From NCBI RefSeq assembly GCF_042646125.1, contig NZ_JBHRSW010000047.1, positions 1-64,000 of the forward strand: 64,000 bases of DNA, given 5' to 3'. The position numbers and the translations under genes are program-made. Positions 34,459-44,153 of the stretch are shown here, in pieces (position 1 is the first letter of the stretch; every line of letters begins with the position of its first letter). The notes beneath the pieces were generated by a model that saw only the letters and a list, made by a program, of their open reading frames with translations, was not told where the DNA came from and did no database searches. This stretch comes from Glaciecola flavus (GTDB lineage Bacteria; Pseudomonadota; Gammaproteobacteria; Enterobacterales; Alteromonadaceae).

Positions 34459-34592
34459 AGCTAGTGTCTATTAAAATGAGACGATACACTCTGACAAAAT
34501 TTGTTTTTCACGGATGATAAACTAAAGCGTATATGGAAATACTTGCAGCGTTTTTGTCAGAGTGTATCGTCTCGTTTTAATAGACACTAGCT
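34459..34592 (-). repeat. Palindromic element, copy A
   Basis: Left arm 34459-34499 (41 bp) and right arm 34552-34592 are reverse complements with a single mismatch (T at 34477). The 52-nt centre, read on the minus strand, matches the core shared with copies at 50524, 55419 and 60125 (CATATACGCTTT, ATCCGTGAAAAA), with about ten differences. It fills the gap between the divergent ubiK and rep genes. Arm sequence is unlike that of the other copies. Confidence 0.88.
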
Positions 34593-34713
34593 GAATATTT
34601 TGTTGTTTAACTCCTGTTTTAACAATAGTGTAGTCTTTGTGGATGAATAAATCAGCTGCAAAACCTGTTTTTTTGCTATAATTCTTAGCCTTTTTCGCAG
34701 CATAAAACACCCT

Positions 34714-36729
34714 ATGAAGTTAAATTCTGCCCAGCAAACCGCCGTTGAATATGTATCTGGCCCTTGCCTCGTGCTTGCAGGAGCAGGCAGTGGCAAAACG
34801 CGGGTTATTACAAACAAGATAGCGTATTTGGTCAATGAATGCGGATATAAACCGAGTAATATCGCAGCGGTCACATTTACCAATAAAGCGGCTCGAGAGA
34901 TGAAAGAGAGAGTCGGGCAGACTTTGGGTAAAAAAGCCTCACGAGGCTTGAAAGTTTCGACTTTTCATACAATGGGATTAAATATACTAAAAAAGCACGC
35001 GGCTGATGTGGGGTATAAACCCGGCTTTTCTCTTTTTGATGACAAGGACACATTCGCATTGTTGAATGATCTCAGCGAAGCGGACTATGCGGGCGATAAG
35101 GAAGCCTTGCAACAGCTACAACATCGCATTTCAACTTGGAAAAATGAACTCGTACTGCCTCAACAAGCAATAGAACACGCACGCGATGAATATGAAAAAG
35201 AATTGGCGCAATACTATGCAGAATACCAGCGTCATTTAAAAGCCTACAATGCCCTAGACTTTGATGATCTTATTTTGTTGCCCACCTTGTTGTTACAACA
35301 CAAGGAGCAGGTTAGGGAATTGTGGCAGCGCAAGTTAAGGTATTTGCTGGTAGACGAGTATCAAGATACCAATAGTAGTCAGTATACCTTGGTAAAACTG
35401 CTGGTAGGCGAACGCGCTAGATTTACCGTGGTAGGAGACGATGATCAATCGATCTACTCCTGGCGCGGCGCGCAGCCAAAAAACCTAGTTTTGCTGCAAA
35501 AAGACTTTCCGCAGCTAAAGCTGATTAAGTTAGAACAAAACTATCGCTCATCAGGCCGCATACTGCACAGCGCGAATATCCTTATTCAGAATAATCCTCA
35601 TGTTTTTGAGAAGCGCTTATTCTCTGAATTGGGCTATGGTGATGTGATTAAGGTGTTGGTTGCCAAAAATGAAGAACATGAAGCAGAAAAAGTCGTAGCA
35701 GAAATTTTGGCTCATCGCTTTATGAATGCGACGCAATACAAAGAGTACTCTATTTTATATCGCGGCAATCATCAGAGCCGTGTGTTCGAAAAGCTACTAA
35801 TGAAAAACCGGATCCCCTACAAAATAAGTGGAGGCATGTCTTTTTTTGGTCGAGCCGAAATCAAAGACATGATGGCGTATTTACGTGTTTTGACTAATCA
35901 AGAAGATGACAACGCATTGTTACGGATTATTAATACCCCGAGTCGAGGCATCGGTAGAGCCACCTTAGCAAAAATAGGTGAATATGCAAATACCAATGGT
36001 TTAGGTTTGTTTGACGGTATGTGCCATACCGGTCTGGCATCCGTTTTAGGTGCGTCTAGTTATAGTAAATTAGAAGACTTCGTACGTTTAATTGTTGAAA
36101 CAGCTGATAACTGCCGCCGTGGTGACACGATTGCTGTGCTGCGCGACTTTATTAAGAAAATTGGCATTGAAGAATGGATATTCTCGCAAAATAAAACGCC
36201 AAAAGCGGCGGAAATGGCAATGGCAAATGTCTCCACTTTGTTTTCTTGGATCCAAGATATGTTAAAGGGGGATGAGCTTCAGGCTGCGATGAGTTTGCCC
36301 GAAGTTGTGCAGCGTTTGACGCTCAGGGACATGATGGAACGAGGAGAAGACGACGATGACGCAGATCAAGTTCAATTGATGACATTGCATGCCTCTAAAG
36401 GGCTGGAGTTTCCGTATGTATTTTTGGTGGGAATGGAAGAGGGTTTACTACCTCATCAAAGTAGCATTGACGAGGATAATGTTGAGGAAGAGCGGCGCTT
36501 AGCTTATGTGGGAATTACCCGCGCGCAAACGCAGCTATTTTTTACTATTGCTAGGGAGCGCAGACAAATGGGCGAAATATACGAACCAGAGCCCAGTCGT
36601 TTTTTATATGAACTGCCACAAGATGATGTTGAATGGGAATGGCAAAAGCGCAAACCAGACAAACAAGAGCAAAAAGCGAAAGCCGAAAAAGGTATTGCTA
36701 ATTTGCGGAATATTTTTGGTACAGATTAG
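34714..36729 (+). CDS. rep: ATP-dependent DNA helicase Rep
   Basis: 671 residues, superfamily 1A helicase. Motif Q/I: LNSAQQTAVEYVSGPCLVLA and GAGSGKTRVI; Ia AAVTFTNKAAREMKERVGQT; II LLVDEYQDTN; III VVGDDDQSIYSWRGA; IV NYRSSGRIL; V TLHASKGLEFPYVFLVGMEE; VI YVGITRAQ. Length and N-terminus follow Rep rather than UvrD. It moves 3' to 5' on single strands and removes proteins ahead of replication forks. A palindromic element lies in its upstream region and a strong hairpin follows it. Confidence 0.95.
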   Translation: MKLNSAQQTAVEYVSGPCLVLAGAGSGKTRVITNKIAYLVNECGYKPSNIAAVTFTNKAAREMKERVGQTLGKKASRGLKVSTFHTMGLNILKKHAADVGYKPGFSLFDDKDTFALLNDLSEADYAGDKEALQQLQHRISTWKNELVLPQQAIEHARDEYEKELAQYYAEYQRHLKAYNALDFDDLILLPTLLLQHKEQVRELWQRKLRYLLVDEYQDTNSSQYTLVKLLVGERARFTVVGDDDQSIYSWRGAQPKNLVLLQKDFPQLKLIKLEQNYRSSGRILHSANILIQNNPHVFEKRLFSELGYGDVIKVLVAKNEEHEAEKVVAEILAHRFMNATQYKEYSILYRGNHQSRVFEKLLMKNRIPYKISGGMSFFGRAEIKDMMAYLRVLTNQEDDNALLRIINTPSRGIGRATLAKIGEYANTNGLGLFDGMCHTGLASVLGASSYSKLEDFVRLIVETADNCRRGDTIAVLRDFIKKIGIEEWIFSQNKTPKAAEMAMANVSTLFSWIQDMLKGDELQAAMSLPEVVQRLTLRDMMERGEDDDDADQVQLMTLHASKGLEFPYVFLVGMEEGLLPHQSSIDEDNVEEERRLAYVGITRAQTQLFFTIARERRQMGEIYEPEPSRFLYELPQDDVEWEWQKRKPDKQEQKAKAEKGIANLRNIFGTD

Positions 36730-36761
36730 GGTCTGTTGACACTAAAGGCCAACAGACCCTA
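36727..36761. terminator. Bidirectional terminator between rep and the GGDEF gene
   Basis: TAGGGTCTGTTG, 11-nt loop, CAACAGACCCTA: a perfect 12-bp stem that starts at the rep stop codon and ends 5 bp before the convergent GGDEF gene stop. Confidence 0.75.
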
Positions 36762-36765
36762 GGAA

Positions 36766-39354
36766 TTATAACTCGATTTGTTCAGCTGGCGAGGCCACAG
36801 GGCCTTGTAAATAGTGGCAATCGACAAGTAATAGTTCTTGCTGGGTGGCTTCGTCTAATACGCCGTCTGCAATGACCTGGATACCCATGTTGTTTGCCAC
36901 CAATATTATTGACTCGACAAGCTTATGGTACTTGTAAGACATACTAAATGTATTGACCAAAGCCGCGTTAAGTTTAATAAAATCAAAGTCGTACTTGAGT
37001 AAATGAGTCAATGAACCCGATTCATTACCAAAGTTGTCCAATACTAAAGTAACGCCTAGAGCATGCAGTTTGTTTAATACCGAAGGCAAGTATTTAGGGA
37101 ACTTGGTGATGGCACTTTCTGAAAGTTCAATAACCAAAAGACTGCTATCTATTTCTGACCACTCCAACTGCTGTATTAATGCTTCGTATGAGGCTTTGTG
37201 TAAAAGGTGTTCTACAGAGAGTGTTAACCCCAACTTGTTTTCAGCCGTTGCCTTGTTCTTTTTCCACTTTTTGAGTTGAACAAAAGCCATTTCTATTAAA
37301 AAACGATTAATGGAATGCGTTAGCCCGGTTTTATTTGCAAGCTCCCAAAATTCTGAGCGCATGAGCAGTTTGCCGGGCTCATAATGCCAAGCTATGGTAA
37401 ATTCGTGGTATAAAATATCGTCATCTACTGCACTAACAATCGCCTGTATAAAATAAGAAAAATCGTGTTGGCTGAACGCTTTTCTAAAATTGTTTTCTAA
37501 ATCTACTTCTTTAATCAGCTGGTTGCGCATGCTGATATCAAAAAATACGAACCGATTTCTACCCAAGCTCTTGGCTTGATACATCGCAGCATCAGCGTCC
37601 CGTAAAACTTGATCGGCCGTTTCGTACTCTAGGCTAATTTCCGCAATACCAATACTTGCACCCGAGTACACTTCTTTTCCTTCAATAAAAAAAGGAGCGC
37701 TAATCGAATCTACAATACGTTGGGCTATTTGCTCGACATCTTTGAGGCTTAAAAAGCTGTCTAGCAACACAACAAATTCATCACCGCCCAAGCGAGCGAG
37801 CAAATCATGGCTGCGTTTACATTCAGTGATACGTTTGGCGACTTCAATTAAGAACTCATCACCGGCGTGGTGGCCTAGGGTATCGTTGATGTTCTTAAAG
37901 CGATCCAAATCAATAAAAAGTAGGGCAAAATTATAATCGGTATGTCTGGATTTACTAGCAATGGCTAAATCTACGCGACTGTTAAACATCACGCGATTAG
38001 GTAAACCCGTTAGACTGTCGTGATGCGCCTCGTAAATGAGCTTGAGTTCGACTTCTTTGCGTTGTTCTATTTGTTTTTTGAGAGACTGATTGGAGTGATT
38101 GAGTTCAGCAGTTCGCTCTTTGACCATATCGCTTAATTGCTGGTTATATCTCAATAAATTTTGTGACGCTTGTCGCCGCTCTATAGCGACAGCGATATGC
38201 TGAGACACGAAGCGCAGTATATTTTGATCCCCTTCGTTGTATTCAGCGCCGCTGCCATAAGTTTGCACTGCTATCACGCCCTGAACCTTGCCATTAATTA
38301 ATAAAGGCGCGCCCAACCATGAATTGCCCGTTTCAATCATTTTATCTGCGGTAAATGCATCAACCTCTTGCTTGTCTTTTAAGACTGCTATTTTTGACGG
38401 ATTGAGTAAAACCGTCGTTTTTTTCTTGATAACGTATTCAGTCAAGCCTAGTTTGAGTTGACGCGGTACATTGTTGTCGTTGTTTGAGCCGACAAAATAA
38501 GGAAAAGTGAGGATTTCGTTTTTTTCGTCCAGCTCGGCAATATAGCAATTTGGCGCAACGAGGAGGCGCATCAATATATTGTGGATCTTCTGATAAAACA
38601 CAACGATGTCCTCATCGGAAGAAGAGGATTGCTCGCTAATTTCGAACAGTGCTTGTTGTAGCGATTCAACGCGTTTTCGTTCGCTTATTTCCTCAGTTAG
38701 GCGAGCATTGGTCCGCTGAAGTTCACGAGTCCGTTTGTGAATGGTGTCTTCAATAATTTCCCTATTTTTAACGCGATCGACAGTCGTGACAATGTGCTGA
38801 GAAATAAACACCAATATTTCGTGATCGTCTTGGTTGTAACGCACCGATTGATTATAGCTTTGTACAACCATAGCTCCGATGACTTTGTCGCCTTTGGTGA
38901 TTGGGACACCTATAAGATCTACTGGGGGACTGCCAAGTATTTCAAAGCCTTTTTGTCGGCAAATATCTAAGTAGTTTTCTTGAGTGAGAATGAGTGGTTC
39001 GTTAGACTTGAGTATGTAAGCTGTCACACCGTTTTTGATCTGATCATAGGACAATGAAGAGACGACTTCTTCATCATATTCGTCAACAAAGTACGCGAAA
39101 GTAATTTGTTCGTGGTCTTGATCATTAAATGCGACAAAGAAATTGTCTGCTTCCATAAAATTTTGCACTATTTTATGGATTTCTTCATACAAAGATTCAA
39201 GGCTCAGGACTGAGCTGGAAAGCTCGCTGATGGCAAATAGCGCTTTTTGGATGTTTTCTGCGCGTTTATATCGCTCTGTAAGTTGTTGGAGTTGCGGGAC
39301 TAGGGCTCGCAACTCCGATTCTGATAACTCACCAATTACTTCTTGTTCAGCCAT
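36766..39354 (-). CDS. GAF-GAF-GGDEF protein with degenerate EAL domain
   Basis: 862 residues, no membrane helix. Two GAF sensor domains (~30-190 and ~235-395) are each followed by a coiled-coil linker. The GGDEF domain (~435-600) has an intact DSLTGLPNR start and RLGGDEFVVLLD, so diguanylate cyclase activity is possible. The C-terminal ~245 residues align with EAL domains but have lost key residues: EAL is replaced by EFTIAW, the metal-binding DDFG by LDNFG, AEGVE by ADGVLDE. It is therefore unlikely to hydrolyse c-di-GMP and may bind it or regulate. Soluble GAF input suggests a cytoplasmic small-molecule or redox cue. Confidence 0.88.
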   Translation of the reverse strand: MAEQEVIGELSESELRALVPQLQQLTERYKRAENIQKALFAISELSSSVLSLESLYEEIHKIVQNFMEADNFFVAFNDQDHEQITFAYFVDEYDEEVVSSLSYDQIKNGVTAYILKSNEPLILTQENYLDICRQKGFEILGSPPVDLIGVPITKGDKVIGAMVVQSYNQSVRYNQDDHEILVFISQHIVTTVDRVKNREIIEDTIHKRTRELQRTNARLTEEISERKRVESLQQALFEISEQSSSSDEDIVVFYQKIHNILMRLLVAPNCYIAELDEKNEILTFPYFVGSNNDNNVPRQLKLGLTEYVIKKKTTVLLNPSKIAVLKDKQEVDAFTADKMIETGNSWLGAPLLINGKVQGVIAVQTYGSGAEYNEGDQNILRFVSQHIAVAIERRQASQNLLRYNQQLSDMVKERTAELNHSNQSLKKQIEQRKEVELKLIYEAHHDSLTGLPNRVMFNSRVDLAIASKSRHTDYNFALLFIDLDRFKNINDTLGHHAGDEFLIEVAKRITECKRSHDLLARLGGDEFVVLLDSFLSLKDVEQIAQRIVDSISAPFFIEGKEVYSGASIGIAEISLEYETADQVLRDADAAMYQAKSLGRNRFVFFDISMRNQLIKEVDLENNFRKAFSQHDFSYFIQAIVSAVDDDILYHEFTIAWHYEPGKLLMRSEFWELANKTGLTHSINRFLIEMAFVQLKKWKKNKATAENKLGLTLSVEHLLHKASYEALIQQLEWSEIDSSLLVIELSESAITKFPKYLPSVLNKLHALGVTLVLDNFGNESGSLTHLLKYDFDFIKLNAALVNTFSMSYKYHKLVESIILVANNMGIQVIADGVLDEATQQELLLVDCHYLQGPVASPAEQIEL

Positions 39355-39402
39355 TTACAAGCTACCCATGCTTGACATCTTTTTGGCGGCTATTGGCTTA
39401 GC

Positions 39403-39804
39403 TTAGATGCCTTCTATCATATATTCGATTGCTGCTTTGATATCGTCTTCGGTACAATCACCACATGTTCCCATTGGGGGCATGGCATTAATACCGTTCA
39501 CAGCGTTTTTCCACACTTGATCAAATCCTTTCTCGTCGAGGCGTGGTTGCCAATCTGCTGCGATCTGTAATTTTGGCGCGCCAAGTACACCTGCACCATG
39601 ACATGCAACACATGCGCCATTGTATATATCTTTACCCGACTTAGGGCCAGCCGCTGCCGCGCTTGCTTCAACCGCACCCGCTACTTTAACTTTACCTACT
39701 GGTTTGATTCGCTCGGCAATTTCTTCTTCGGTCATTTCTTGCGCAATTACGGTGGTCACGCCTAAACAGGCAATAAGTGCAGCGATACTTAGTTTAGTTT
39801 TCAC
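39403..39804 (-). CDS. Cytochrome c5 family protein
   Basis: 133 residues. Signal peptide 1-21 (ALIACLGVTTVIAQ), so periplasmic. One haem c site C65-x2-C68-H69 (CVACHG) with axial Met in AMPPMG (~108-111), and the additional CGDC pair (114/117) that forms the disulfide typical of cytochrome c5. An Ala-rich linker lies between signal and haem domain. It carries electrons to terminal oxidases or denitrification enzymes. Single gene, 48 bp upstream of the GGDEF gene start. Confidence 0.92.
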   Translation of the reverse strand: MKTKLSIAALIACLGVTTVIAQEMTEEEIAERIKPVGKVKVAGAVEASAAAAGPKSGKDIYNGACVACHGAGVLGAPKLQIAADWQPRLDEKGFDQVWKNAVNGINAMPPMGTCGDCTEDDIKAAIEYMIEGI

Positions 39805-40100
39805 TCAGTTCTCCCCGGGTACCGGATTCAAAAAATTAACTGCGTAATTATAACCACATCCAATGCAAGCACAACCGTTAGAGGTGGTTTATCTGACAAT
39901 AAGCTTGAGAGCGCGATTGTAATTGGCATTGCTTGGCTTGGCTTAGTTATGTGAAACTCGGACAAACAGCCGCGCTCCTCAGTGTTTGCCCAAGCGCGAA
40001 GGGATAGCATAATCAAGGCGGTTGTAAGTTTATCAATACACGCGAAGATTTTTCATTTTTTGAAAGCAAACTTGATTTACATCAGCTTTTAAAAAATCCA

Positions 40101-40129
40101 CTGGCATCCAAAGCTCGATAATGTAAAAT
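40101..40129 (+). promoter_or_regulatory. Probable promoter of tRNA-Arg
   Basis: CTGGCA, 17-bp spacer, TAAAAT (40124-40129), followed by the GC-rich GCGGCGC discriminator usual for stable-RNA promoters, 27 bp before the tRNA. Confidence 0.55.
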
Positions 40130-40156
40130 ACGCGGCGCTTAACCATTCCTACATTA

Positions 40157-40233
<77 letters not shown>

Positions 40234-40296
40234 TTCTTTTTATGTTTGCCGAGTAATTCTGCTTGTTTGGCTATTTCCCTGTTTTATCCCAAGACT

Positions 40297-41514
40297 TCAA
40301 TCTAGTAAATCCACCACATACGCTGCGCCGGAACCCTTGCCATTGTCACCGCGATGTGGTGTCGCAATGAGCGCGGTGTTATTCGAAGCGGCGAGGTTCC
40401 AGCCAAACCTGTCTCCCGGCATGCCGTCATTCGCGAGTATCTTCTTTGCAAAGTGCCATTTATCTTTACGTTTTTTGAAGACGTAAAGCGCACCAGCGTT
40501 GTCGCCTTTTGCATCGTGATGCATGGCGGTGACTAAGGCCATATTTTGGTTAAGTGCAACACCGCGAGCAAATCTGTCATCGGCTCTGGCATCGGGCGCT
40601 ATTAGTTTTTGTGTTTGTTGCCATTGTGTGCCGCTACGTTCGAAAACATAGGCTGAACCGGCATCGACACCCACGCCTTCTATGTCATCTCGTCTGGCGG
40701 AAATGAGTGCTGTATTGCCATTTAATGCGACCCTCACACCAAAAATGTCGGTATCTCCTCCATCTTCTGCCATGAGCTTTGCTTGTTGCTTCCAGTGACG
40801 CCCATTAAATGCGTATACGTAAACTGCGCCAGCATTTTCTGCTTTCTCGTCGTTTAAGTCCGCACCTACTAAAATAGTGTTACCGTCAATTGCCACACTA
40901 ATACCAAATAAATCTCCCTTTACAGCGTCGTCTGCTACTAACTTACTGTGAAATTGCCAAGTATTGTCGTTCCTTATGAACACATATGCCGAACCAGAAT
41001 CTTGCTCGGGGGAGTCACTGCGTGGAGCGCCAATCACCATAAAGCGATTTGTCAGAGCAATGCTTTGCCCAAATGCGTCACCGGTTTTGGTGTCGGGTGC
41101 GGTTATCATTTGTTTTTGTGACCAAGTGTTTGCTTCTTTCTCAAAGGCAAACACGGCGCCTGAATCTTCGCCTTTATCGTCCCGTCTTATTGCACCTAAC
41201 ATAGCGATATGATCATTAAGTGCGACATTACCCCCTAAGGTATCATTAGCATATGCTGGTGCGGCGATGAGTTTTGCTTCTTGTCGCCAACCTTTATCGC
41301 TAAGGGCATATATGTATGCTGCCCCCGTATCTTTGATATTATTTGTATCCGCTTTGTGAGCGCCGATTAAAGCAGTTGTGCCATCTATTGCCACACTGAA
41401 AGCAAATTGATCTTCGGTTTTACCGTCATTGGCTAGCAGTTTTACTTGCGCAGCTTTTACTGAGAAGTTGAAAGCTGTCACTAATAAACATGTGATTGTG
41501 TAAACTAATTTCAT
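40297..41514 (-). CDS. Secreted FG-GAP repeat protein
   Basis: 405 residues with a signal peptide (1-21). The mature part is about seven tandem units of ~53 residues, each with the pattern K-L-x-A-x-D-x-x-x-x-D-x-F-G-x-S-V-A-I-x-G-N-T-A-L-I-G-A ... G-A-x-Y-V-F, i.e. FG-GAP/integrin-type blades forming one seven-bladed beta propeller. Acidic DDAVKGDLFG-type loops should bind calcium. It should be extracellular or periplasmic, possibly for adhesion or scaffold functions. No membrane anchor or sorting signal is seen. It stands alone downstream of the tRNA on the opposite strand. Confidence 0.85.
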   Translation of the reverse strand: MKLVYTITCLLVTAFNFSVKAAQVKLLANDGKTEDQFAFSVAIDGTTALIGAHKADTNNIKDTGAAYIYALSDKGWRQEAKLIAAPAYANDTLGGNVALNDHIAMLGAIRRDDKGEDSGAVFAFEKEANTWSQKQMITAPDTKTGDAFGQSIALTNRFMVIGAPRSDSPEQDSGSAYVFIRNDNTWQFHSKLVADDAVKGDLFGISVAIDGNTILVGADLNDEKAENAGAVYVYAFNGRHWKQQAKLMAEDGGDTDIFGVRVALNGNTALISARRDDIEGVGVDAGSAYVFERSGTQWQQTQKLIAPDARADDRFARGVALNQNMALVTAMHHDAKGDNAGALYVFKKRKDKWHFAKKILANDGMPGDRFGWNLAASNNTALIATPHRGDNGKGSGAAYVVDLLD

Positions 41515-41736
41515 GTGATTTTAGTTGCTTATGTTCTCCCATGACAGTGGTCATGCGGGTACATAGCCTTTTTGTATTCGATATCAAGTTAAGGCTATGC
41601 TAGTTGATTAATCAGTGCTCAACAAGCCCGTCATTTACTTTAGAGTGTACAAGTTATGGTGTGTTGATCTAAGCTCTGAGCGTTCCAGTAATTTATCTAA
41701 GCTCGACTGAATATAAGAAGAGGTAACAACATAGGT

Positions 41737-43443
41737 ATGATGGGTAAGCAGCAAACGACAAAATTATCGCAGAAGATAACAAACATCAACGAGCTGGCAA
41801 CCTTGGTTGATTATTCTTTAATGGATACACTTGTTTGCGACCCTGATGCTACACAAAACGGCGATGACTATGCGCCGAGACAAGTTTTCTCAGGGCACTA
41901 TGTACCGGTTAAACCGACTGCTATTGCTAATCACCAATACATTGCTCACAGTAAAGCGCTTTTTAATGATTTGGGTTTTGACGACGACTTAGCTATTGAT
42001 GAAGATTTTGGGCGCTTGTTTTCGGGTGATTTGTCAAACTTACCAGAGCCGATCAGGCCATTTGGCTGGGCAACAGGGTATGCGCTCTCAATTTATGGCA
42101 CCGAGTACGTGCAACAATGCCCTTTTCAAACAGGTAATGCTTATGGGGATGGGCGAGCTATTTCTGTTTTAGAGGTGCTTGCTAAGGGTAAACGTTGGGA
42201 AATGCAGTTAAAAGGTGGTGGTCGCACACCCTATTGTCGTGGTGGCGATGGCAGAGCCGTACTGCGTTCGAGCGTTCGTGAGTTTTTAGCACAAGAACAC
42301 ATGCATGCTTTGGGGGTGCCGACCTCTCGTTCATTGTGCTTATTTTTGTCTGCCACTGAAAAAGTGAATCGCCCTTGGTACTCCGAGGGTTCAAAAACAC
42401 GCGATCCAGACATTCTAGTGGCCAATCCGGTGGCGATTTCAACACGAGTTGCGCCATCTTTTTTGCGTGTCGGTCAATTAGAGCTTTTTGCCCGTAGAGC
42501 ACGAAATAACGCTCATGCCAATGCATTAAACGAGCTCAAAAAAATCGTTCTACACCTTATTGAGCGAGAGTATCGAGATGAGATAGACGACAAGCTTGGT
42601 TTCGAAGAGCAGGTAGTGCTTCTCGCTACGGCATTTCGCAAACGGCTTATTGCACTTGTCGCGCATTGGATGCGGGTTGGCTATTGTCAGGGGAACTTCA
42701 ATAGTGATAACTGTGCGTGTGGGGGGTATACCCTTGATTACGGGCCTTTCGGATTTGTTGAGCGTTTTGATCCTTTTTATCAACCTTGGACGGGAGGCGG
42801 ACGCCATTTTTCTTTTTTTAATCAGAGTGCCGCGGCAAAAGAAAATTTTGGTATGTTCTGTCGGTCACTTTTACCTTTGCTCACAGACTATCCTGAGGCA
42901 GCTAAGTGCATTGAAGTGATTCTTGCTGGTTTCTCGTCTGATATGCAAATTGCCTTAGAAAACATGTGGGCAGCGAAGCTAGGTATGCAGAACTATGACG
43001 AAGCCCTGTTTCATAAACTGCTGAGTCTAATGGTTTCCAGTGGCGCTGATTACACGATGTTCTTTTGCGAACTTTCAAAAATGCCTGATAAGATCGCAAG
43101 CTTGAGTCATAGTTTTTATCAAGCGTTGAGTGCACCGCTGCTTGAGCAGTGGGAGAGTTGGCTAGATGATTGGCGAGCGTCTTTTACTAGCGACGCAGAG
43201 CTTGTTCAAGCTAGCGAACTGATGAAGCAAGTGAATCCGAAATATACATGGCGAGAATGGTTAGTGGTGCCTGCTTATGAGGAGGCGACTAACGGCGACT
43301 ATAAAAGGGTGCATGACTTGCAGTGGGTGTTAACTCAGCCCTACGGTGAATTATCGAAAGATATCGACGGTGTTCACTATCAATTGCGACCGGCAAAATA
43401 CGATGCGCTTGGCGGCGTCAACCACTATAGTTGTTCGTCTTGA
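41737..43443 (+). CDS. selO: Protein adenylyltransferase SelO (YdiU)
   Basis: 568 residues. Pseudokinase-fold blocks are present: GWATGYALSIYGTEYVQQCP, GNAYGDGRAISVLEVL, the nucleotide-binding QLKGGGRTPYCRGGDGRAVL and RSSVREFLAQEHMHALGVPT. The catalytic region GYCQGNFNSDNCACGGYTLD-YGPFGF retains the DN and DYGP metal/base residues, in a variant of the usual HGVMNTDN. SelO transfers AMP to Ser/Thr/Tyr of redox proteins. It is known for a C-terminal selenocysteine or Cys; here the end is ...NHYSCSS, so Cys replaces Sec. The thioredoxin-like protein downstream fits a redox role. Confidence 0.93.
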   Translation: MMGKQQTTKLSQKITNINELATLVDYSLMDTLVCDPDATQNGDDYAPRQVFSGHYVPVKPTAIANHQYIAHSKALFNDLGFDDDLAIDEDFGRLFSGDLSNLPEPIRPFGWATGYALSIYGTEYVQQCPFQTGNAYGDGRAISVLEVLAKGKRWEMQLKGGGRTPYCRGGDGRAVLRSSVREFLAQEHMHALGVPTSRSLCLFLSATEKVNRPWYSEGSKTRDPDILVANPVAISTRVAPSFLRVGQLELFARRARNNAHANALNELKKIVLHLIEREYRDEIDDKLGFEEQVVLLATAFRKRLIALVAHWMRVGYCQGNFNSDNCACGGYTLDYGPFGFVERFDPFYQPWTGGGRHFSFFNQSAAAKENFGMFCRSLLPLLTDYPEAAKCIEVILAGFSSDMQIALENMWAAKLGMQNYDEALFHKLLSLMVSSGADYTMFFCELSKMPDKIASLSHSFYQALSAPLLEQWESWLDDWRASFTSDAELVQASELMKQVNPKYTWREWLVVPAYEEATNGDYKRVHDLQWVLTQPYGELSKDIDGVHYQLRPAKYDALGGVNHYSCSS

Positions 43444-43545
43444 CTAAAATTACATGTCTTGTTTTGTCATTGTGAATGAGTGACTTGTGACACATATTCC
43501 GCCATACTTCACTAAAAATATAGTGTGAAAGGAGCTTTAAAAAAT

Positions 43546-44151
43546 ATGGCCTTAACCGAATCTACAATGCTTGCTTTATCCAGTCCTGCCCCTGATTTTT
43601 GTTTACCCAATACTTCGGGTGGTATTACGTCTTTATCCGATTTTGAGGAAGATAAACTACTGGTAGTTTTATTTATTTGTAATCATTGTCCTTATGTTAT
43701 CCATATTGCGCCTGCGCTCGCAGAATTGGCAAAAAAATATCAGGATAAAGGTGTAGGGTTTGTCGCAATAAACAGCAACGATACCGATACTTATCCCGCA
43801 GATAATTTTGATGCAATGAAAAAAGAGCGTGAGCACCGAGCTTATACTTTTCCTTATTTATTTGACGATACACAGGAAGTGGCAAAAGCTTTTAGTGCAG
43901 CTTGTACACCAGATATCTACGTGTTTGATTCGGAGAGAAAATTAGCTTATCGCGGACAATTTGATACTACGCGACCGCACCGTATTTCTTCAGGAAACTA
44001 TGACTCTTCAAAAGCACAAGCCACAGGCGAATCGCTTGCTTGTGCTTTAGATGCTTTGTTGAAAAATGATACATTGCCTGAACCACAAATACCGTCAGTG
44101 GGTTGCAATATTAAGTGGAAAGATGGGAATGCGCCTGCTTACTACGGATAA
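43546..44151 (+). CDS. Thioredoxin-family (AhpC/TSA-like) protein
   Basis: 201 residues from the ATG at 43546, which is preceded by AAAGGAG; an upstream GTG lies before this site and is ignored. Redoxin fold: SSPAPDFCLPNTSGGITSLS, LLVVLFICNHCPYVIHIAP (CxxC motif CNHC), VGFVAINSNDTDTYPADNFD, FPYLFDDTQEVAKAFSAACT (cis-Pro region TPDIYVFD). It resembles 'thioredoxin family protein' peroxiredoxin/TlpA-like proteins without a signal peptide, so cytoplasmic. Its role may be thiol reduction or peroxide handling. Confidence 0.82.
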   Translation: MALTESTMLALSSPAPDFCLPNTSGGITSLSDFEEDKLLVVLFICNHCPYVIHIAPALAELAKKYQDKGVGFVAINSNDTDTYPADNFDAMKKEREHRAYTFPYLFDDTQEVAKAFSAACTPDIYVFDSERKLAYRGQFDTTRPHRISSGNYDSSKAQATGESLACALDALLKNDTLPEPQIPSVGCNIKWKDGNAPAYYG

Positions 44152-44153
44152 AG

